NCBI GenBank assembly: GCA_963738325.1
Contig: CAVTWD010000015.1
Coordinates: 62,001-126,000 of the forward strand
DNA: 64,000 nucleotides
Origin: CAVTWD01 sp963738325
Lineage (GTDB): Bacteria; Actinomycetota; Acidimicrobiia; Acidimicrobiales; Ilumatobacteraceae
Direction: 5' to 3'
Shown: positions 19,319 through 28,821 of the stretch, one piece after another
Layout: each line of letters begins with the position of its first letter
Numbering within the stretch: the stretch's first letter is position 1
Notes under the pieces: generated by a model
What the model saw: the letters and a program-made list of their open reading frames with translations, nothing else
The model's database searches: none
Told to the model about the DNA's origin: nothing
Translations under genes and position numbers: made by a program

Positions 19319-19837
19319 TCAGGCGTCGTCGGGCTCGGGCCGCCGACGGGTCCACACCAGCGCAACCGCACCGAGGCCGACGAGGGCGACACCAACCCCG
19401 CCGAGCAACGCGGTGTCGCCGCCCGTGGCCGGCAACCGAGCGGGCAGCGCCTTCACGGTCGCCTTGGACGGCGACTTCGGCACGTGCGCGTGGGGATGGG
19501 CCGCGGGGGCGGCGGCCGGGGTCGTGGGCACCGCCGTCGTCGGCGTCGTCACGACGGTCGGCTCGGTGGGCGGCGTCGTCACCTCGGTGGGCGGCGTCGT
19601 GACCTCGGTGGGCGGCGTGGTCGGCTCGGTCGCCTCGGTGGGCGTCGTCGCCTCCGTCGGCGTCGTCACCTCGGTCTCCAGTGGGTTGGCCTCGGTGGGC
19701 GCGGTCTGCGCCCAGGCGCTGGTGGCCAAGGCCCCGACGCCGGCGACACCGAGCGTCGCCGCCACCATCATCTGAACTCCGGCTCGAACCAGCCTCCGCC
19801 GGCCGGTCCGGCCGTGTTGCTCGCCCGCCTGCTCCAT
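19319..19837 (-). CDS. LPXTG-anchored Thr/Pro-repeat surface protein
   Basis: A 172-residue predicted cell-wall protein. Signal peptide: basic RRRLVRAG then VAATLGVAGVGALATSAWAQ. The mature region is dominated by TPTEATTPTEATEPTTPPTE-type repeats, a probable extended, glycosylatable stalk. The C-terminus has the sortase signal LPATGG, a hydrophobic stretch (LLGGVGVALVGLGAVALVW) and an RRR tail. The start at 19837 was chosen because it directly precedes the signal peptide; a longer frame to 19978 adds unlikely sequence. Convergent with, and 12 bp from, the acyl-CoA dehydrogenase. No sortase gene is in the window. Confidence 0.85.
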   Translation of the reverse strand: MEQAGEQHGRTGRRRLVRAGVQMMVAATLGVAGVGALATSAWAQTAPTEANPLETEVTTPTEATTPTEATEPTTPPTEVTTPPTEVTTPPTEPTVVTTPTTAVPTTPAAAPAAHPHAHVPKSPSKATVKALPARLPATGGDTALLGGVGVALVGLGAVALVWTRRRPEPDDA

Positions 19838-19994
19838 GCCCTCACGCTCCGTCGTATGGTGCCCTCGGTCCGGCGACCGACGCCCGCGCACCGTTGGACC
19901 CGCAGTGTGCGACGGAGCGCGGTCACCGGCCCATAGTGCAGACGGCTCATCCTGGGACTTCGGTGTGCGCTCGCCCACGGAGCGTGGTTATCCC

Positions 19995-22629
19995 TCAGAC
20001 GAGCACCCGCACTTGATCGAAGTCAGCGCGGGGCGGCGGCTCGACGCGCACCTGGGCGTCGAGCACCCAGACCCCGCTTCGCGATGCGAGGAACGGGTTG
20101 AGCCGCGCCGAGCGGATCTCCGGGAAGTCGTCAGCCAGCTGTCCGACCCGCCCCAGCACATCGAGCACGGTGTCCGGGTCCACGCCGAGCGCGCTGAGCG
20201 CCTCCGCCGCCCTCGACGACGACACGAGCTCGCGCCCGTCGAGGTCGGTGAGCGGCAGGCTCCGCACCGGCCGATCGGCGATGGCGTCCGCGAACGCGCC
20301 GCCGAGACCGAACGACACCACCGGGCCGAAGGAAGGATGGTGCTCGACCCCGATGAACGTCTCGACGCCCCCGGGGACCATGCGCTGCACCACCGCCTCC
20401 GCCATGGCCCCGCCGAGGGTGGCGGTCATCCGCTGGTACGAGCCGCGCAACTGCGCCTCGGTCTGGATGTCGAGCGCCACTCCCCCGCTCTCGGAGCGGG
20501 CCAGGTGGGGGAAGCCGGACGCCTTGAGGGCGACGGGGTAGCCGACGGCCTGGGCCGCGGCCACGGCCTCGTCGATATTGGTGGTGGCGATGGCCGGCGC
20601 CGTCGGGATGCCGTACGCGGCGAGCAGACGATGGGTGACGAGAAGGGGCAGGAGCGTGCCTCGGGGTCGGAGCACGAGCGCCTGCTCGATGATCTCGCGG
20701 GCCGCGTCCTCGTCGAGTCCGGGGTAGCTGGGGACGACCCCCTCGGGCCGGGCCCGCCAGGCCGCATAGCGGCTGATGCGGCCGAGGACGGCGACGGCCG
20801 GTTCGGGGAAGGCGAAGGCCGGCACCACGCTGCCGGGCAGCAGCGGGCCGTCGTCCTTGCCGAGGGTGACGGTCAGGACCGGCTTGTCGTGGCCGGCGGC
20901 CGCCTCGGCGATGGCGGCGGCGACGTCGTGGTGACCGATCACGAGGGGAGGCGTGTAGATGGCGAGCACCGCGTCGACGCCGGGATCGGTGAGCAAGTGC
21001 TCGAGGGCCGCCCGGTAGTCGGCCGGGACCGAACGGTAAGTCAGGTCGAGGGGGTTGGCGACGATCACGTCGTCCGCGAGGTTGGCCGCAAGCTCGTCAC
21101 GCGTGTCCACGGCGAGCTCGGCCACTTCGAGGTGGGCGGTGGCAAAGCCGTCCATGGCCAGGATGGCCGGGCTCGACGAGTTCGTGATGATGGCGACGCG
21201 CGGTCCACATGGGAGGGGTTGCCCGGCCAGCACCCGCCCCACGTCGAACAGCTCGCGAACGGTCTCGACCCGGATCACGCCCGCCTGCTGGTAGAGCGCG
21301 TCGGCGGCGACGTCGGCCGCCGACCCGCGTCCCGACTTCACGGCGACGATCGGCTTTCGCCGTGACACCCGCCGAGCGATCCGGCCGAACTTCTTCGGGT
21401 TGCCGAATCCTTCGGTGTAGAGGAGGACGGCGTCCGTGGCGGAGTCCTCGTACCAGTAGTTGAGGAGGTCGTTGGCGCTCACATCGCCCTTGTTGCCCAA
21501 CGACACGAACGTCGAGATGCCGGCGCCGAGCCGCTTGGCCAGCTCCAGCATGGCCGTGCCGAGGGGCCCGGATTGCAGGGACACCGCGAGCCGGCCGGGG
21601 AGCACGTCGAGCGGAGCGAAGCTGGCGTGCAGCCGAGCGTCGGGGGCGGTGGCGATGATGCCCATCGAGCCGGGGCCGACGATGCGCATCCCGTTCCGGC
21701 GGGCGAGGTCGACGACCTCGCGCTGCAAGGCCGCCCCTTCCGGCCCGGCGTCGGCGAAGCCGGTGCTCACGATCACGGCGCCACGCACCCGCTTCTCTCC
21801 GCACTGGCGCACGATCTCGAGGACCTCGTTGGCGGGCACCGCGATCACGGCGAGATGCACGTCGTCGGGCACGTCGAGCACGCTGGCATACGCCGCGACA
21901 CTCGCCACGTGCGGCGTGGTGGGATTGACCGGGTAGACGCCGCCGTCGAAGCCGGAGTTGAGGAGGTTGCGGAAGATCTCCCGGCCGACCGAGCCCGGGC
22001 GATCGGAGGCGCCGATCACGGCGACGGCGCGCGGGTGCAGCAGCCGAGCGATGGAGCGGCTCTCGGCCCGCTGCTCGCGGCGGTCGACGCTCTCCAGGTA
22101 GCGCGCTCGTCGGCTCGATGTCGAAGGCGACGTCGATGATCCCGCCCGAGAACTCGTTGGTCACCTCGAACCCGGCTCGCCGGAAGACGCCGAGCATGGC
22201 CCGGTTGTCGGGCAGCACCTCAGCGGTGAAGCGGGCGATGCCCCGCTGCCGGGCGAGGGCGGCCAGATGTTCGAGCAAGAGGGTGGCGAGGCCGCGACCT
22301 TGGTGCGCGTCGTCGACGGTGAAGGCAACCTCGGCCTCGTCTCGCCCCGGCCAGCGGTCGTACCGGGCCACCGCGATGATGTCGTCACCGAGAATGGCGA
22401 CCAGCGCCACCCGGTCCTGCATGTCGACGGTGGTGAACTTCTCGACCTCTTTGTCGGTCAGCCGCGGCTTCGGCGAGAAGAACCGGAAGTACACGCTCTG
22501 CGGGGACAGACGGGAGTGGAAGGCGACGAGGCTCGCCGCGTCATCGGGACCGATCGGGCGCACGTGCACCGGTGCCCCGTCGGAGAGCACGACGTCGGTC
22601 TCCCACGTCGGTGCGTCGTTGGAGGGCAC
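19995..22629 (-). CDS. GNAT acetyltransferase fused to ADP-forming acyl-CoA synthetase (one frame break)
   Basis: Predicted ~878-residue fusion. Residues ~1-170: a GNAT domain (HVRPIGPDDAASLVAFHSRL, VDDAHQGRGLATLLLEHLAA, ANRAMLGVFRRAGF-like motif). After a one-base break near 22100 come the synthetase domains: CoA-binding (VIGASDRPGSVGREIFRNLL), ligase-CoA (FVSLGNKGDVSANDLLNYW), and an ATP-grasp domain (GYPVALKASGFPHLARSESG, ending VRVLV). The order GNAT, then CoA-binding, ligase, ATP-grasp is one known arrangement of Pat-like protein acetyltransferases; whether this one acetylates proteins, makes acetyl-CoA from acetate and ATP, or both is unresolved. GTG 22629 was taken as start just before the conserved region; no Shine-Dalgarno is visible. 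Confidence 0.88.
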
Positions 22630-22927
22630 GGGCGGCAGGGTAGTGGGCGGCCTTGGCGAGGTTCTGCGGCGCGGAGTGACGTTCGGCACCGGATTCGGAC
22701 CTCGTCTCGCGCCGCGCGTGGCGGACGCCGTGCGGGACGCTCCGTGACGTCGTAGGGTGCGCTCGGGCACACACGGCGATGGGAGGGCGGTCCATGGCTC
22801 AGGCCCCGGCGTCGCTGGCGCGGCGTTCTCCGCTTGGTGACGATCAGGCGCGCTCCGCTGCATCCTGTCGTGCCCCGTCCGTTGATCCTCCCTGCTCGAC
22901 GCGCGTTGCCGCCCCCCCACTTTCGAT
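22630..22927. other. Divergent intergenic region with no gene
   Basis: About 300 bp separate the GNAT/synthetase start (minus) from the TetR start (plus). I see no coding frame with plausible composition and no RNA motif; only the short inverted repeat at its right edge stands out. Confidence 0.5.
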
Positions 22928-22940
22928 ATACCGTGGGTAT
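22928..22940. promoter_or_regulatory. Inverted repeat ATACC-GTG-GGTAT, likely TetR operator
   Basis: Two exact 5-bp half sites separated by 3 bp end one base before the TetR start codon. It is also the most A/T-rich spot around. Position and symmetry fit autoregulation by the adjacent TetR protein. Confidence 0.45.
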
Positions 22941-22941
22941 C

Positions 22942-23556
22942 ATGAATAAGCGGACCTACACGATGCGGGCAAGGGCTGAGACGGCCCGGGCCACGCATCG
23001 CCGGATACTCGAAGCGGCGGAGCAGCTCTTCCTCGAGCGGTGGTACGACGAGGTGACTCTCGAGCAGGTGGCCGAGCTGGCCGGTGTCTCCAAGCAGACC
23101 GTTCTGCGCCGCTTCGGCTCGAAAGAGGCCTTGTTCGCCGCGATGGCCGATGATCTCGGCGCCCACATCGAAAACCGCCGCAACGGTGTGGCCCCGGGCG
23201 ATCTCGGACGGGCCGCGGCGGTGCTGAGCGCCGACCACGAGCGGACCGCCCTCACGACGACTCGACTCGAGGCCATGGAGGAGCGCATCCCTGCACTCGG
23301 CCCCATCCTCCGCACCGGGCGTTCGCGCCGTCGGGACTGGGTCGAGCGCACGTTGGCGGCCTTGCTCCCGCCGAAGGCGAGCAAGGACCATCGCCGCCGC
23401 CTGGCGATGGCCATGCTGATCACCAGCCCGGCGGCGTGGAAGACGCTGCGCCACGACCTGGGGCTCGGCCGCCGCGAGGCCGAGCGGGCGGTCGAGGAGC
23501 TGCTCCTCGCCCTTCGTCAGCTCGACGGGCCCGGCCGGAGGCGGCCCTCGTCGTGA
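22942..23556 (+). CDS. TetR-family transcriptional regulator
   Basis: A 204-residue repressor. The N-terminal DNA-binding domain reads THRRILEAAEQLFLERWYDE, then VTLEQVAELAGVSKQTVLRR and FGSKEALFAAM (helix-turn-helix). The C-terminal ligand domain is divergent. ATG 22942 was chosen because it directly follows the inverted repeat; an upstream in-frame start at 22834 adds Pro-rich sequence unlike the family. Its TGA overlaps the GTG of the glycosyltransferase (GTGA), so the two are translationally coupled and the regulator probably controls that enzyme. Confidence 0.9.
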   Translation: MNKRTYTMRARAETARATHRRILEAAEQLFLERWYDEVTLEQVAELAGVSKQTVLRRFGSKEALFAAMADDLGAHIENRRNGVAPGDLGRAAAVLSADHERTALTTTRLEAMEERIPALGPILRTGRSRRRDWVERTLAALLPPKASKDHRRRLAMAMLITSPAAWKTLRHDLGLGRREAERAVEELLLALRQLDGPGRRRPSS

Positions 23557-24827
23557 CCCGCCGGGGCCGGTTCCTCGTGGCCACGTGGGAGGGCGGCGGC
23601 ACGTCCACAGTCGAGCTTGCCCTCGCGAAGCGGCTCGTGCGCCGGGGGCACAGCGTGCGGGTCATCGGCGACCCCACCATCGCGGCGATGGCCGAAGCGG
23701 CGGGCTGCGGGTTCACGCCGTGGCGGCGCGCCCCCATCGCCGCAGCTTCGAACCGACCGAGGGGTTCGTGCGGGATTGGACCGCGCCCACGCCGTTGCAC
23801 GCCTTCGTCAGCGCCCGCGATCGGCTGCTGTGCGGGCCGGCGTTGGCCTTCGCTCGCGACACCCTCGACGAGCTCGGCAACCATCCCGCGGACGTGGTCG
23901 TGGTGGACATGGCCCTGTTCGGGGTGCTGCTGGCGGCCGAGCGAGCGGGCGTCCCGGCGGCGGTGGCGATGCCGACGGTCTATGTCCGTCCCACGCCCGG
24001 CGCCACGCCCGTCGGCATCGGCTTGACCCCGGCTCGCGGGCCCCTCGGGCGCCAACGCGATCACATCCTGACCGCGGCCGCCTCCCGCGCGTGGGACACC
24101 GGCACGCCGGCCCTCAACGAGGCTCGCACCGCCCTCGGCCTACCGCGGGTGAGCCATCCGTTCAGCCTCTACGACGGCGCCGCCCGGGTGCTCGTGCTCA
24201 CGACCAGCGTCCTCGACCGCCCGCAGGTGGCGCTGCCGCGCAACGTCGTGTACGCGGGACCGGTGCTCGACGATCCTTCTTGGGCGGGTGACGAGGTGGT
24301 CACGCCGCCCGGGACCGACCCGCTCGTGCTGGTGGGCCTGAGCGCCACGTTCCAGGACCAGGCCTCGATGCTCCAGCGGATCATCACCGCGCTCGGTTCG
24401 CTGCCGGTCCGTGGGCTCGTCACGCTCGGCCCTTCGCTCGAGTCGACTCGGTTCGACGCGCCTCCCAACGTTCGCGGTGATCGGCCGGGCGCCGCACAAC
24501 AAGGTCCTCCCCAGCGCCGTGGCCATGGTGACGCACGCCGGGCACGGCTCGGTGGTGCGATCCTTGGCTCATGGGGTGCCGCTCGTCTGCTTGCCGATGG
24601 GGCGTGATCAACACGACATCGCCAAGCGAGCGACCCTCGCCGGGACCGCGATCACCGTGCACCGACCCCAACCCGCCGCGATCGCCAGGGCCATCGAGGC
24701 TCTGCAGCGCGACCCCGGGTACCGGATGGCGGCGGCGACCGCAGCGCGGACGATCGCCGAGGAGGTGCGGGCCGATCGCGCCATGGGCGAGCTCGAAGCC
24801 CTCGCGCTCATGGGCGCCGGCGTGTGA
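23553..24827 (+). CDS. MGT/UGT-like glycosyltransferase (two frame breaks)
   Basis: GT1-superfamily enzyme that transfers a sugar from an NDP-sugar to a small hydrophobic acceptor. The N-terminal domain has FLVATWEGGGTSTVELALAK, RLVRRGHSVRVIGDP and later DVVVVDMALFGVLLAAERAG; the donor-binding domain has VIGRAPHNKVLPSAVAMVTH, AGHGSVVRSLAHGVPLVCLP and MGRDQHDIAKRATLAGTA, the HxGxGS and QxxNA-like nucleotide-sugar motifs with DQ replaced as DQHD. Frame breaks near 23735 and 24465. About 424 residues, full length. In many bacteria such TetR-controlled MGT enzymes inactivate macrolides or other xenobiotics; the acceptor here is unknown. Confidence 0.88.
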
Positions 24828-24864
24828 GCGCCGCGAAGGCACCCGCATGGTCGTCGGTGGGTTG

Positions 24865-24884
24865 AATGGGCCGAACGGCCCATT
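24865..24884 (+). terminator. 9-bp hairpin after the glycosyltransferase
   Basis: AATGGGCCG and CGGCCCATT are exact complements joined by AA (effective loop GAAC). It lies 38 nt after the glycosyltransferase stop and 26 nt before the next start. Confidence 0.5.
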
Positions 24885-24909
24885 GATGGACCACTGAGCG
24901 AGACCGACG

Positions 24910-27090
24910 GTGCCACCGATGCGGTTGCTCGGGCGAGTCCTCGGCTCGGCGTGGCTGGTGGCGTTGGTCGCGACCTCAGCCGCGGGCGCCGCAGTGGCAG
25001 ACCAGCTCCAGGTGGTCGACGTCAACGCCTCGGCCGCGCCCGGTGCCCGCATCGTGGTGGCCACGCCCGCCCAGTTCAGCGGCCGCACGCTCACCTCGGC
25101 AGAGTTCCTGGCCACCCAAGGCGGCACCACCATCCCCGTCCAGGCGACACCGATCCCACCGGCCTCACGCCGGGTGGCGTTGGTGATCGACAACGGCGAC
25201 GGCATCGATCAGCACACCTTCGACCTGGAGCGGGGCGCGGCGACGGAGTTGATCCGCCGGCTCGACAACGGGACGTGGGTCGCCGTGCTCGCTTCGGTGA
25301 CCCCCTTCGGCGTCCAGGCCCCCACCCAGGACCGCGCCAAGGCCGTCGCCACGCTCACCACCTTGAAGCGGGGGGGCCTGCGCCGCCTCGACGCCGCCGC
25401 CGGCGTGGCGGCCTCGCTCGTGCAGCCTGGGACTCCGATCACGAAACGGGTGGTGGTGTTCTCGGGCGCGGCTGGAGGCGGCCTCGACGGCGTGGCCGCC
25501 GTACCTGGCGGGCGACTCGACGTCGTCTCGGTGGCGGGCGGGGTGTCGCCGACGATTCCGCTCGCCGGCATCCGGGTGCTCACCGCAGGGACGAATCTCA
25601 CCGCCACCGTCGACGGCATCGCCAGCCAGCTCACCGGGCAGTACGAGCTCGCTCTCCAGACCCGCCCACCGAGCACACAGCCCATCGACCTCACGCTGGT
25701 CGCCGATGGCCGGACGTTCAGCGCCCGTGTCGATGTGCCCGCGCTGACGGCCACCACGGTCGTCCCGCCGACGAGCGCCCCAACCGCGCCCGCGCCGACA
25801 ACTGTCGCGACGCACGACGACCTCGTCTCGTCGCCCGGGTTCCTCGTGTTCCTCGCGGTCGATGCGGCCGCCATTGCCTTGTTGCTGCTCTCCCTCGCGC
25901 TGCGCCGGCACCACCGCAAGAGCCGTCACCGTCCGGTGCGCAGCCGGCCCGCCCCGCCGACACGGGAGGAGGAACCTGCGCCTGTCCTCGCCGCCGAGGG
26001 AGGGGCGGTCGAGGCGCCTGAGTCCGCCCCGCCCGGGCGAGAGGAGACCACCCGGGCCGAGCCCGAGCGCGAGGTGAAGCCGGCAAGGGCAAGTGGAGCG
26101 GTGGCGGGGCTGTCTTCGCCGCTCGAAGTCCTCGCCAGTGTGGCGACCGTCGCCGTGGCGCAACAGGAGGCTCCCGCGGAACCCGAGGAAGAGCCGGTCG
26201 CCGAACCCGAGGAAGAGCCGGCGCCCGAAGCGGAGGACGAACCAGTCTGCGAGCCCGAGCAAGGGCGCGTCGCAGAGGAACTCGCCTCGGCGCCGGAGCC
26301 CGAAGAAGAGTCGGCGGAGCTCGAGCCCGAAGAAGAGACGGCGCCTGTAGCGGAAGAAGCACCGGTCTCCGCGCCCGAAGAGCCTGTCGCCGAGGAAGTC
26401 GCGGCGGAGCCCGAGCCCGAGGAAGAGCCCGCCGCCGAGGCGGAGGAAGCGACCGTCCCAGAGCCCGAGCAAGAGCCCGCCGCACAAGCGGAGCAAGTCA
26501 CGTCGGCCTCCGAGCCGGACGAAGCGATCGCCCCTGAGCCCGAGGAGGAGCCCGCCCTCGAGCCCGAGCCCGTCGAGGCGGTCGCGACGGCGATCGGCCT
26601 GGCGGCCGCGACCGCGCCGGCCGAGGCAACCGCGCCCGTCGATGACGACGTCCAGCTCGAAGGCCATGTCCTCGTCGCGTGGCGGCGGGATGATGCCACC
26701 GAAACCCGGCCGCGCCGACGCCGCACCTCCCTGGTCGACCTCGCCCTCGTCGACGATGGCTGGCACCACGAGACCGACATCGACACCGACAGCGAGCCCG
26801 TCGACGCCATCGAACCGGACGACGTCGCCCTCACCGAGCGGGCCCACCCCATCCATTCGACGATTGCGCGCCACGACCCAGACAGCGACCTGAGGGCCGA
26901 GCCCTCCGTCCCTCCGACCCCCGGCACCCGCCCCCCGGGACGCCCGGCGGTGATCCGGCGCTACCTGATCGGAGCCGTGCCGTCGCCGCCCGACCACAAC
27001 GGCAGCTACGCGGAGTGGCCTCGGGCATTCTCGGGCGTGGCCGACACCACCACCGAGCCGCGGAGGCCGTCCGGTTCCACTCGCTCGTGA
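24910..27090 (+). CDS. Membrane protein: VWA-like exported domain, one TM, long acidic Glu/Pro/Ala tail
   Basis: A 726-residue protein. Residues ~1-30 form a signal peptide or anchor (LGSAWLVALVATSAAGAAVA). The exported part (~31-300) resembles a von Willebrand A fold: VALVIDNGDGIDQHTFDLER is a MIDAS-like strand (DxxxG in place of DxSxS), later RVVVFSGAAGG, RLDVVSVAGG and IRVLTAGTNLTATVDGIASQ. A Thr/Pro linker precedes a TM helix (FLVFLAVDAAAIALLLLSLA, ~312-331), a basic RRHHRKSRHRP stop-transfer, then ~350 residues rich in EPEEEP/EAEEE units, and a charged C-terminal segment with RRRRTSLVDLAL. The acidic stretch is predicted disordered and cytoplasmic. No catalytic motif. Start is GTG 24910. 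Confidence 0.75.
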   Translation: MPPMRLLGRVLGSAWLVALVATSAAGAAVADQLQVVDVNASAAPGARIVVATPAQFSGRTLTSAEFLATQGGTTIPVQATPIPPASRRVALVIDNGDGIDQHTFDLERGAATELIRRLDNGTWVAVLASVTPFGVQAPTQDRAKAVATLTTLKRGGLRRLDAAAGVAASLVQPGTPITKRVVVFSGAAGGGLDGVAAVPGGRLDVVSVAGGVSPTIPLAGIRVLTAGTNLTATVDGIASQLTGQYELALQTRPPSTQPIDLTLVADGRTFSARVDVPALTATTVVPPTSAPTAPAPTTVATHDDLVSSPGFLVFLAVDAAAIALLLLSLALRRHHRKSRHRPVRSRPAPPTREEEPAPVLAAEGGAVEAPESAPPGREETTRAEPEREVKPARASGAVAGLSSPLEVLASVATVAVAQQEAPAEPEEEPVAEPEEEPAPEAEDEPVCEPEQGRVAEELASAPEPEEESAELEPEEETAPVAEEAPVSAPEEPVAEEVAAEPEPEEEPAAEAEEATVPEPEQEPAAQAEQVTSASEPDEAIAPEPEEEPALEPEPVEAVATAIGLAAATAPAEATAPVDDDVQLEGHVLVAWRRDDATETRPRRRRTSLVDLALVDDGWHHETDIDTDSEPVDAIEPDDVALTERAHPIHSTIARHDPDSDLRAEPSVPPTPGTRPPGRPAVIRRYLIGAVPSPPDHNGSYAEWPRAFSGVADTTTEPRRPSGSTRS

Positions 27091-27100
27091 CCGGGTCGCG

Positions 27101-27523
27101 GTGACAGCATCGAGCGGCGTGCCCAAGCCTCCGCCCGTCGCCCCGCTCACCGTCCTCGGCCACGACGTGCGCCATCCCATCGCCCATGTCGAGACCTTCC
27201 CCGCCCCGGCGGGGTGCAGCCTCGTGCGCCTTCGCACTGACGAGCTCTCGTCGGTGTGCCCTGTCACGGGCCAGCCCGATCTGAGCACCCTCGTCATCGA
27301 GTACGGCCCGGAGGCGGCGTGCGTCGAGGCGAAGTCGCTCAAGCTCTACCTCTGGGGATTTCGCGACCGGCCTGTCTTCGCCGAGGCGCTCGTAGCCGAG
27401 ATCGCCGAGGAGATCCGCTCGGCCGCCCGGCCCCGCTGGGTGAGGGCCACCGTGGTGCAACGGCCTCGCGGCGGCATCACCGTGGAGGCCGAATCAGTCC
27501 TCGGCGACGCGCCTCAGAGGTAG
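27101..27523 (+). CDS. queF: NADPH-dependent 7-cyano-7-deazaguanine (preQ0) reductase
   Basis: Reduces the nitrile of preQ0 to the amine preQ1 in queuosine biosynthesis. The 140-residue single-domain form shows the family motif CPVTGQPDLSTLVIEYGP, with the nucleophilic Cys in TDELSSVCPVTGQ, CVEAKSLKLYLWGFRD (Glu/Lys substrate and NADPH contacts) and the tunnel-fold end RPRGGITVEAES. No queC, queD, queE or tgt gene is present in the window. The GTG start lies 11 nt after the previous stop; the end overlaps the convergent CoA-transferase by 10 nt. Confidence 0.9.
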   Translation: MTASSGVPKPPPVAPLTVLGHDVRHPIAHVETFPAPAGCSLVRLRTDELSSVCPVTGQPDLSTLVIEYGPEAACVEAKSLKLYLWGFRDRPVFAEALVAEIAEEIRSAARPRWVRATVVQRPRGGITVEAESVLGDAPQR

Positions 27524-28785
27524 CCCAGGGACTTGGCCGAGGAGGTCAACGAGTCACGGTGCTCGGGATGGGCGATGGCGATCAGCGCCGTCGTCCGCTG
27601 GCGGATGGAGCGACCCCGCAGCTCGGCCACCCCCCACTCGGTCACCACCTTGTCGACGGTGTTCTTGAGCGTGGTCACAGCGTCGCCAGCGGCGAGCCGG
27701 GGCACGATGCGCGACACGCCGTGGCGACCGGTCGACTTCAGCACGAGGAAGCCCTGGCCTCCTTGCGAGTACATCGCCCCGCGGGCGAAGTCGGCCTGGC
27801 CTCCGCTCGACGAGTAGTACGCGCCGGCCACGGTCTCCGAAGCCGCCTGGCCGAGGAAGTCGACCGCCAGGGTGGCGTTGATCGACACGAAGCTGCTCTC
27901 CTGCGCGATGACGCGCGGATCGTTGACGTAGCGAACCGGCCACAGCTCGAAGGCCGCGTTCTGGTCGAGGAAGTCGTAGAGCGCGGCTGTTCCCAGGGCG
28001 AAGGTACCGACGGTCTTCGTGCGGTTGAGCTGCTTGCGGACGCCGTTCACCACGCCTTGCTCCACCAGCGCCACGACCCCGTCGGACAGCAGCTCGGTGT
28101 GCACCCCGAGGTCTCGATGGTTGCGCAGGGCGCTCATCACCGCATTGGGGATCGACCCGATGCCCGTCTGGAAGGTGGCCCCATCGGGAATGCGTTCGGC
28201 GATCAGGGCGCCGATCCGTCGATCGAGCTCGTCGGCTGCGGGCGGTTGGACCTCGATGAGGGGCACGTCCGACTCGGCCCATCCGATGATCTGGGACACG
28301 TGGATCTGGTTGCGACCGAAGGTCCGCGGCATGCGCCGGTTGCCCTCGAGGAAGAAGCGCGCCCGCCCGATGAACGACGAGACGTAGTCGGCGCTGACGC
28401 CGAGCGAGAAGTAGCCGTGGCGGTCGGGCAAGGAGGCGGCGGCCAGCACCAACGGATCGCGGGTGGCCTCCCGGAGGATCTCCCGCATCTCGGAGAAGTT
28501 GTTGGGCACCAGCTCGACCGTGCCCTTGGCGAAATGGGGCCTCGTGACGTGGGAGAGGAAGTACGAGACGTGGTGAAGGCGCTCACCGAAAACCCCGGCC
28601 AGGTAGGGGCGGTCGCGGAGCGCGTGCATCTGGTGCACACGTACGCCCTCCAACCGGTCCGCGTGGTCTTCGATGGCGTCCATCAGCACCGGCGGCTCAC
28701 CGTTGGCGAGCGGCAGGATGATGTCGGTGCCAGGCCCGATGTGGTCGAGCACCGCTTCTGGGCTGGAGGCGGGGGGCGCCTGCAC
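27514..28785 (-). CDS. Acetyl-CoA hydrolase / 4-hydroxybutyrate CoA-transferase family protein
   Basis: Family I CoA-transferase fold, ~423 residues. Shows VELVPNNFSEMREIL, RVSADYVSSF-like SLGVSADYVSSF, FQTGIGSIPNAVMSALRNH, LGVHTELLSDGVVALVEQG (catalytic Glu in HTE, which forms the glutamyl-CoA thioester), SSFVSINATLAVDFLGQ and the C-terminal GGQADFARGAMYS with SIRQRTTALIAIAHPEHR. This is the ACH1/AbfT group; acetate, propionate, succinate or 4-hydroxybutyrate are all possible substrates. The GTG 28785 start was chosen just before conserved sequence; longer upstream frame lacks homology and runs under the divergent P450 gene. Confidence 0.9.
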   Translation of the reverse strand: MQAPPASSPEAVLDHIGPGTDIILPLANGEPPVLMDAIEDHADRLEGVRVHQMHALRDRPYLAGVFGERLHHVSYFLSHVTRPHFAKGTVELVPNNFSEMREILREATRDPLVLAAASLPDRHGYFSLGVSADYVSSFIGRARFFLEGNRRMPRTFGRNQIHVSQIIGWAESDVPLIEVQPPAADELDRRIGALIAERIPDGATFQTGIGSIPNAVMSALRNHRDLGVHTELLSDGVVALVEQGVVNGVRKQLNRTKTVGTFALGTAALYDFLDQNAAFELWPVRYVNDPRVIAQESSFVSINATLAVDFLGQAASETVAGAYYSSSGGQADFARGAMYSQGGQGFLVLKSTGRHGVSRIVPRLAAGDAVTTLKNTVDKVVTEWGVAELRGRSIRQRTTALIAIAHPEHRDSLTSSAKSLGYL

Positions 28786-28821
28786 GGGCGGAACCGTACC
28801 GGCCGTGGCTACCGTGCGATC

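Noticed and set aside
19560..19690. Regular GGCGTCGT-type repeats that look like a CRISPR array
   Set aside because: They encode the TPTE/TTPP repeats of the LPXTG protein; units are short and not separated by unique spacers.
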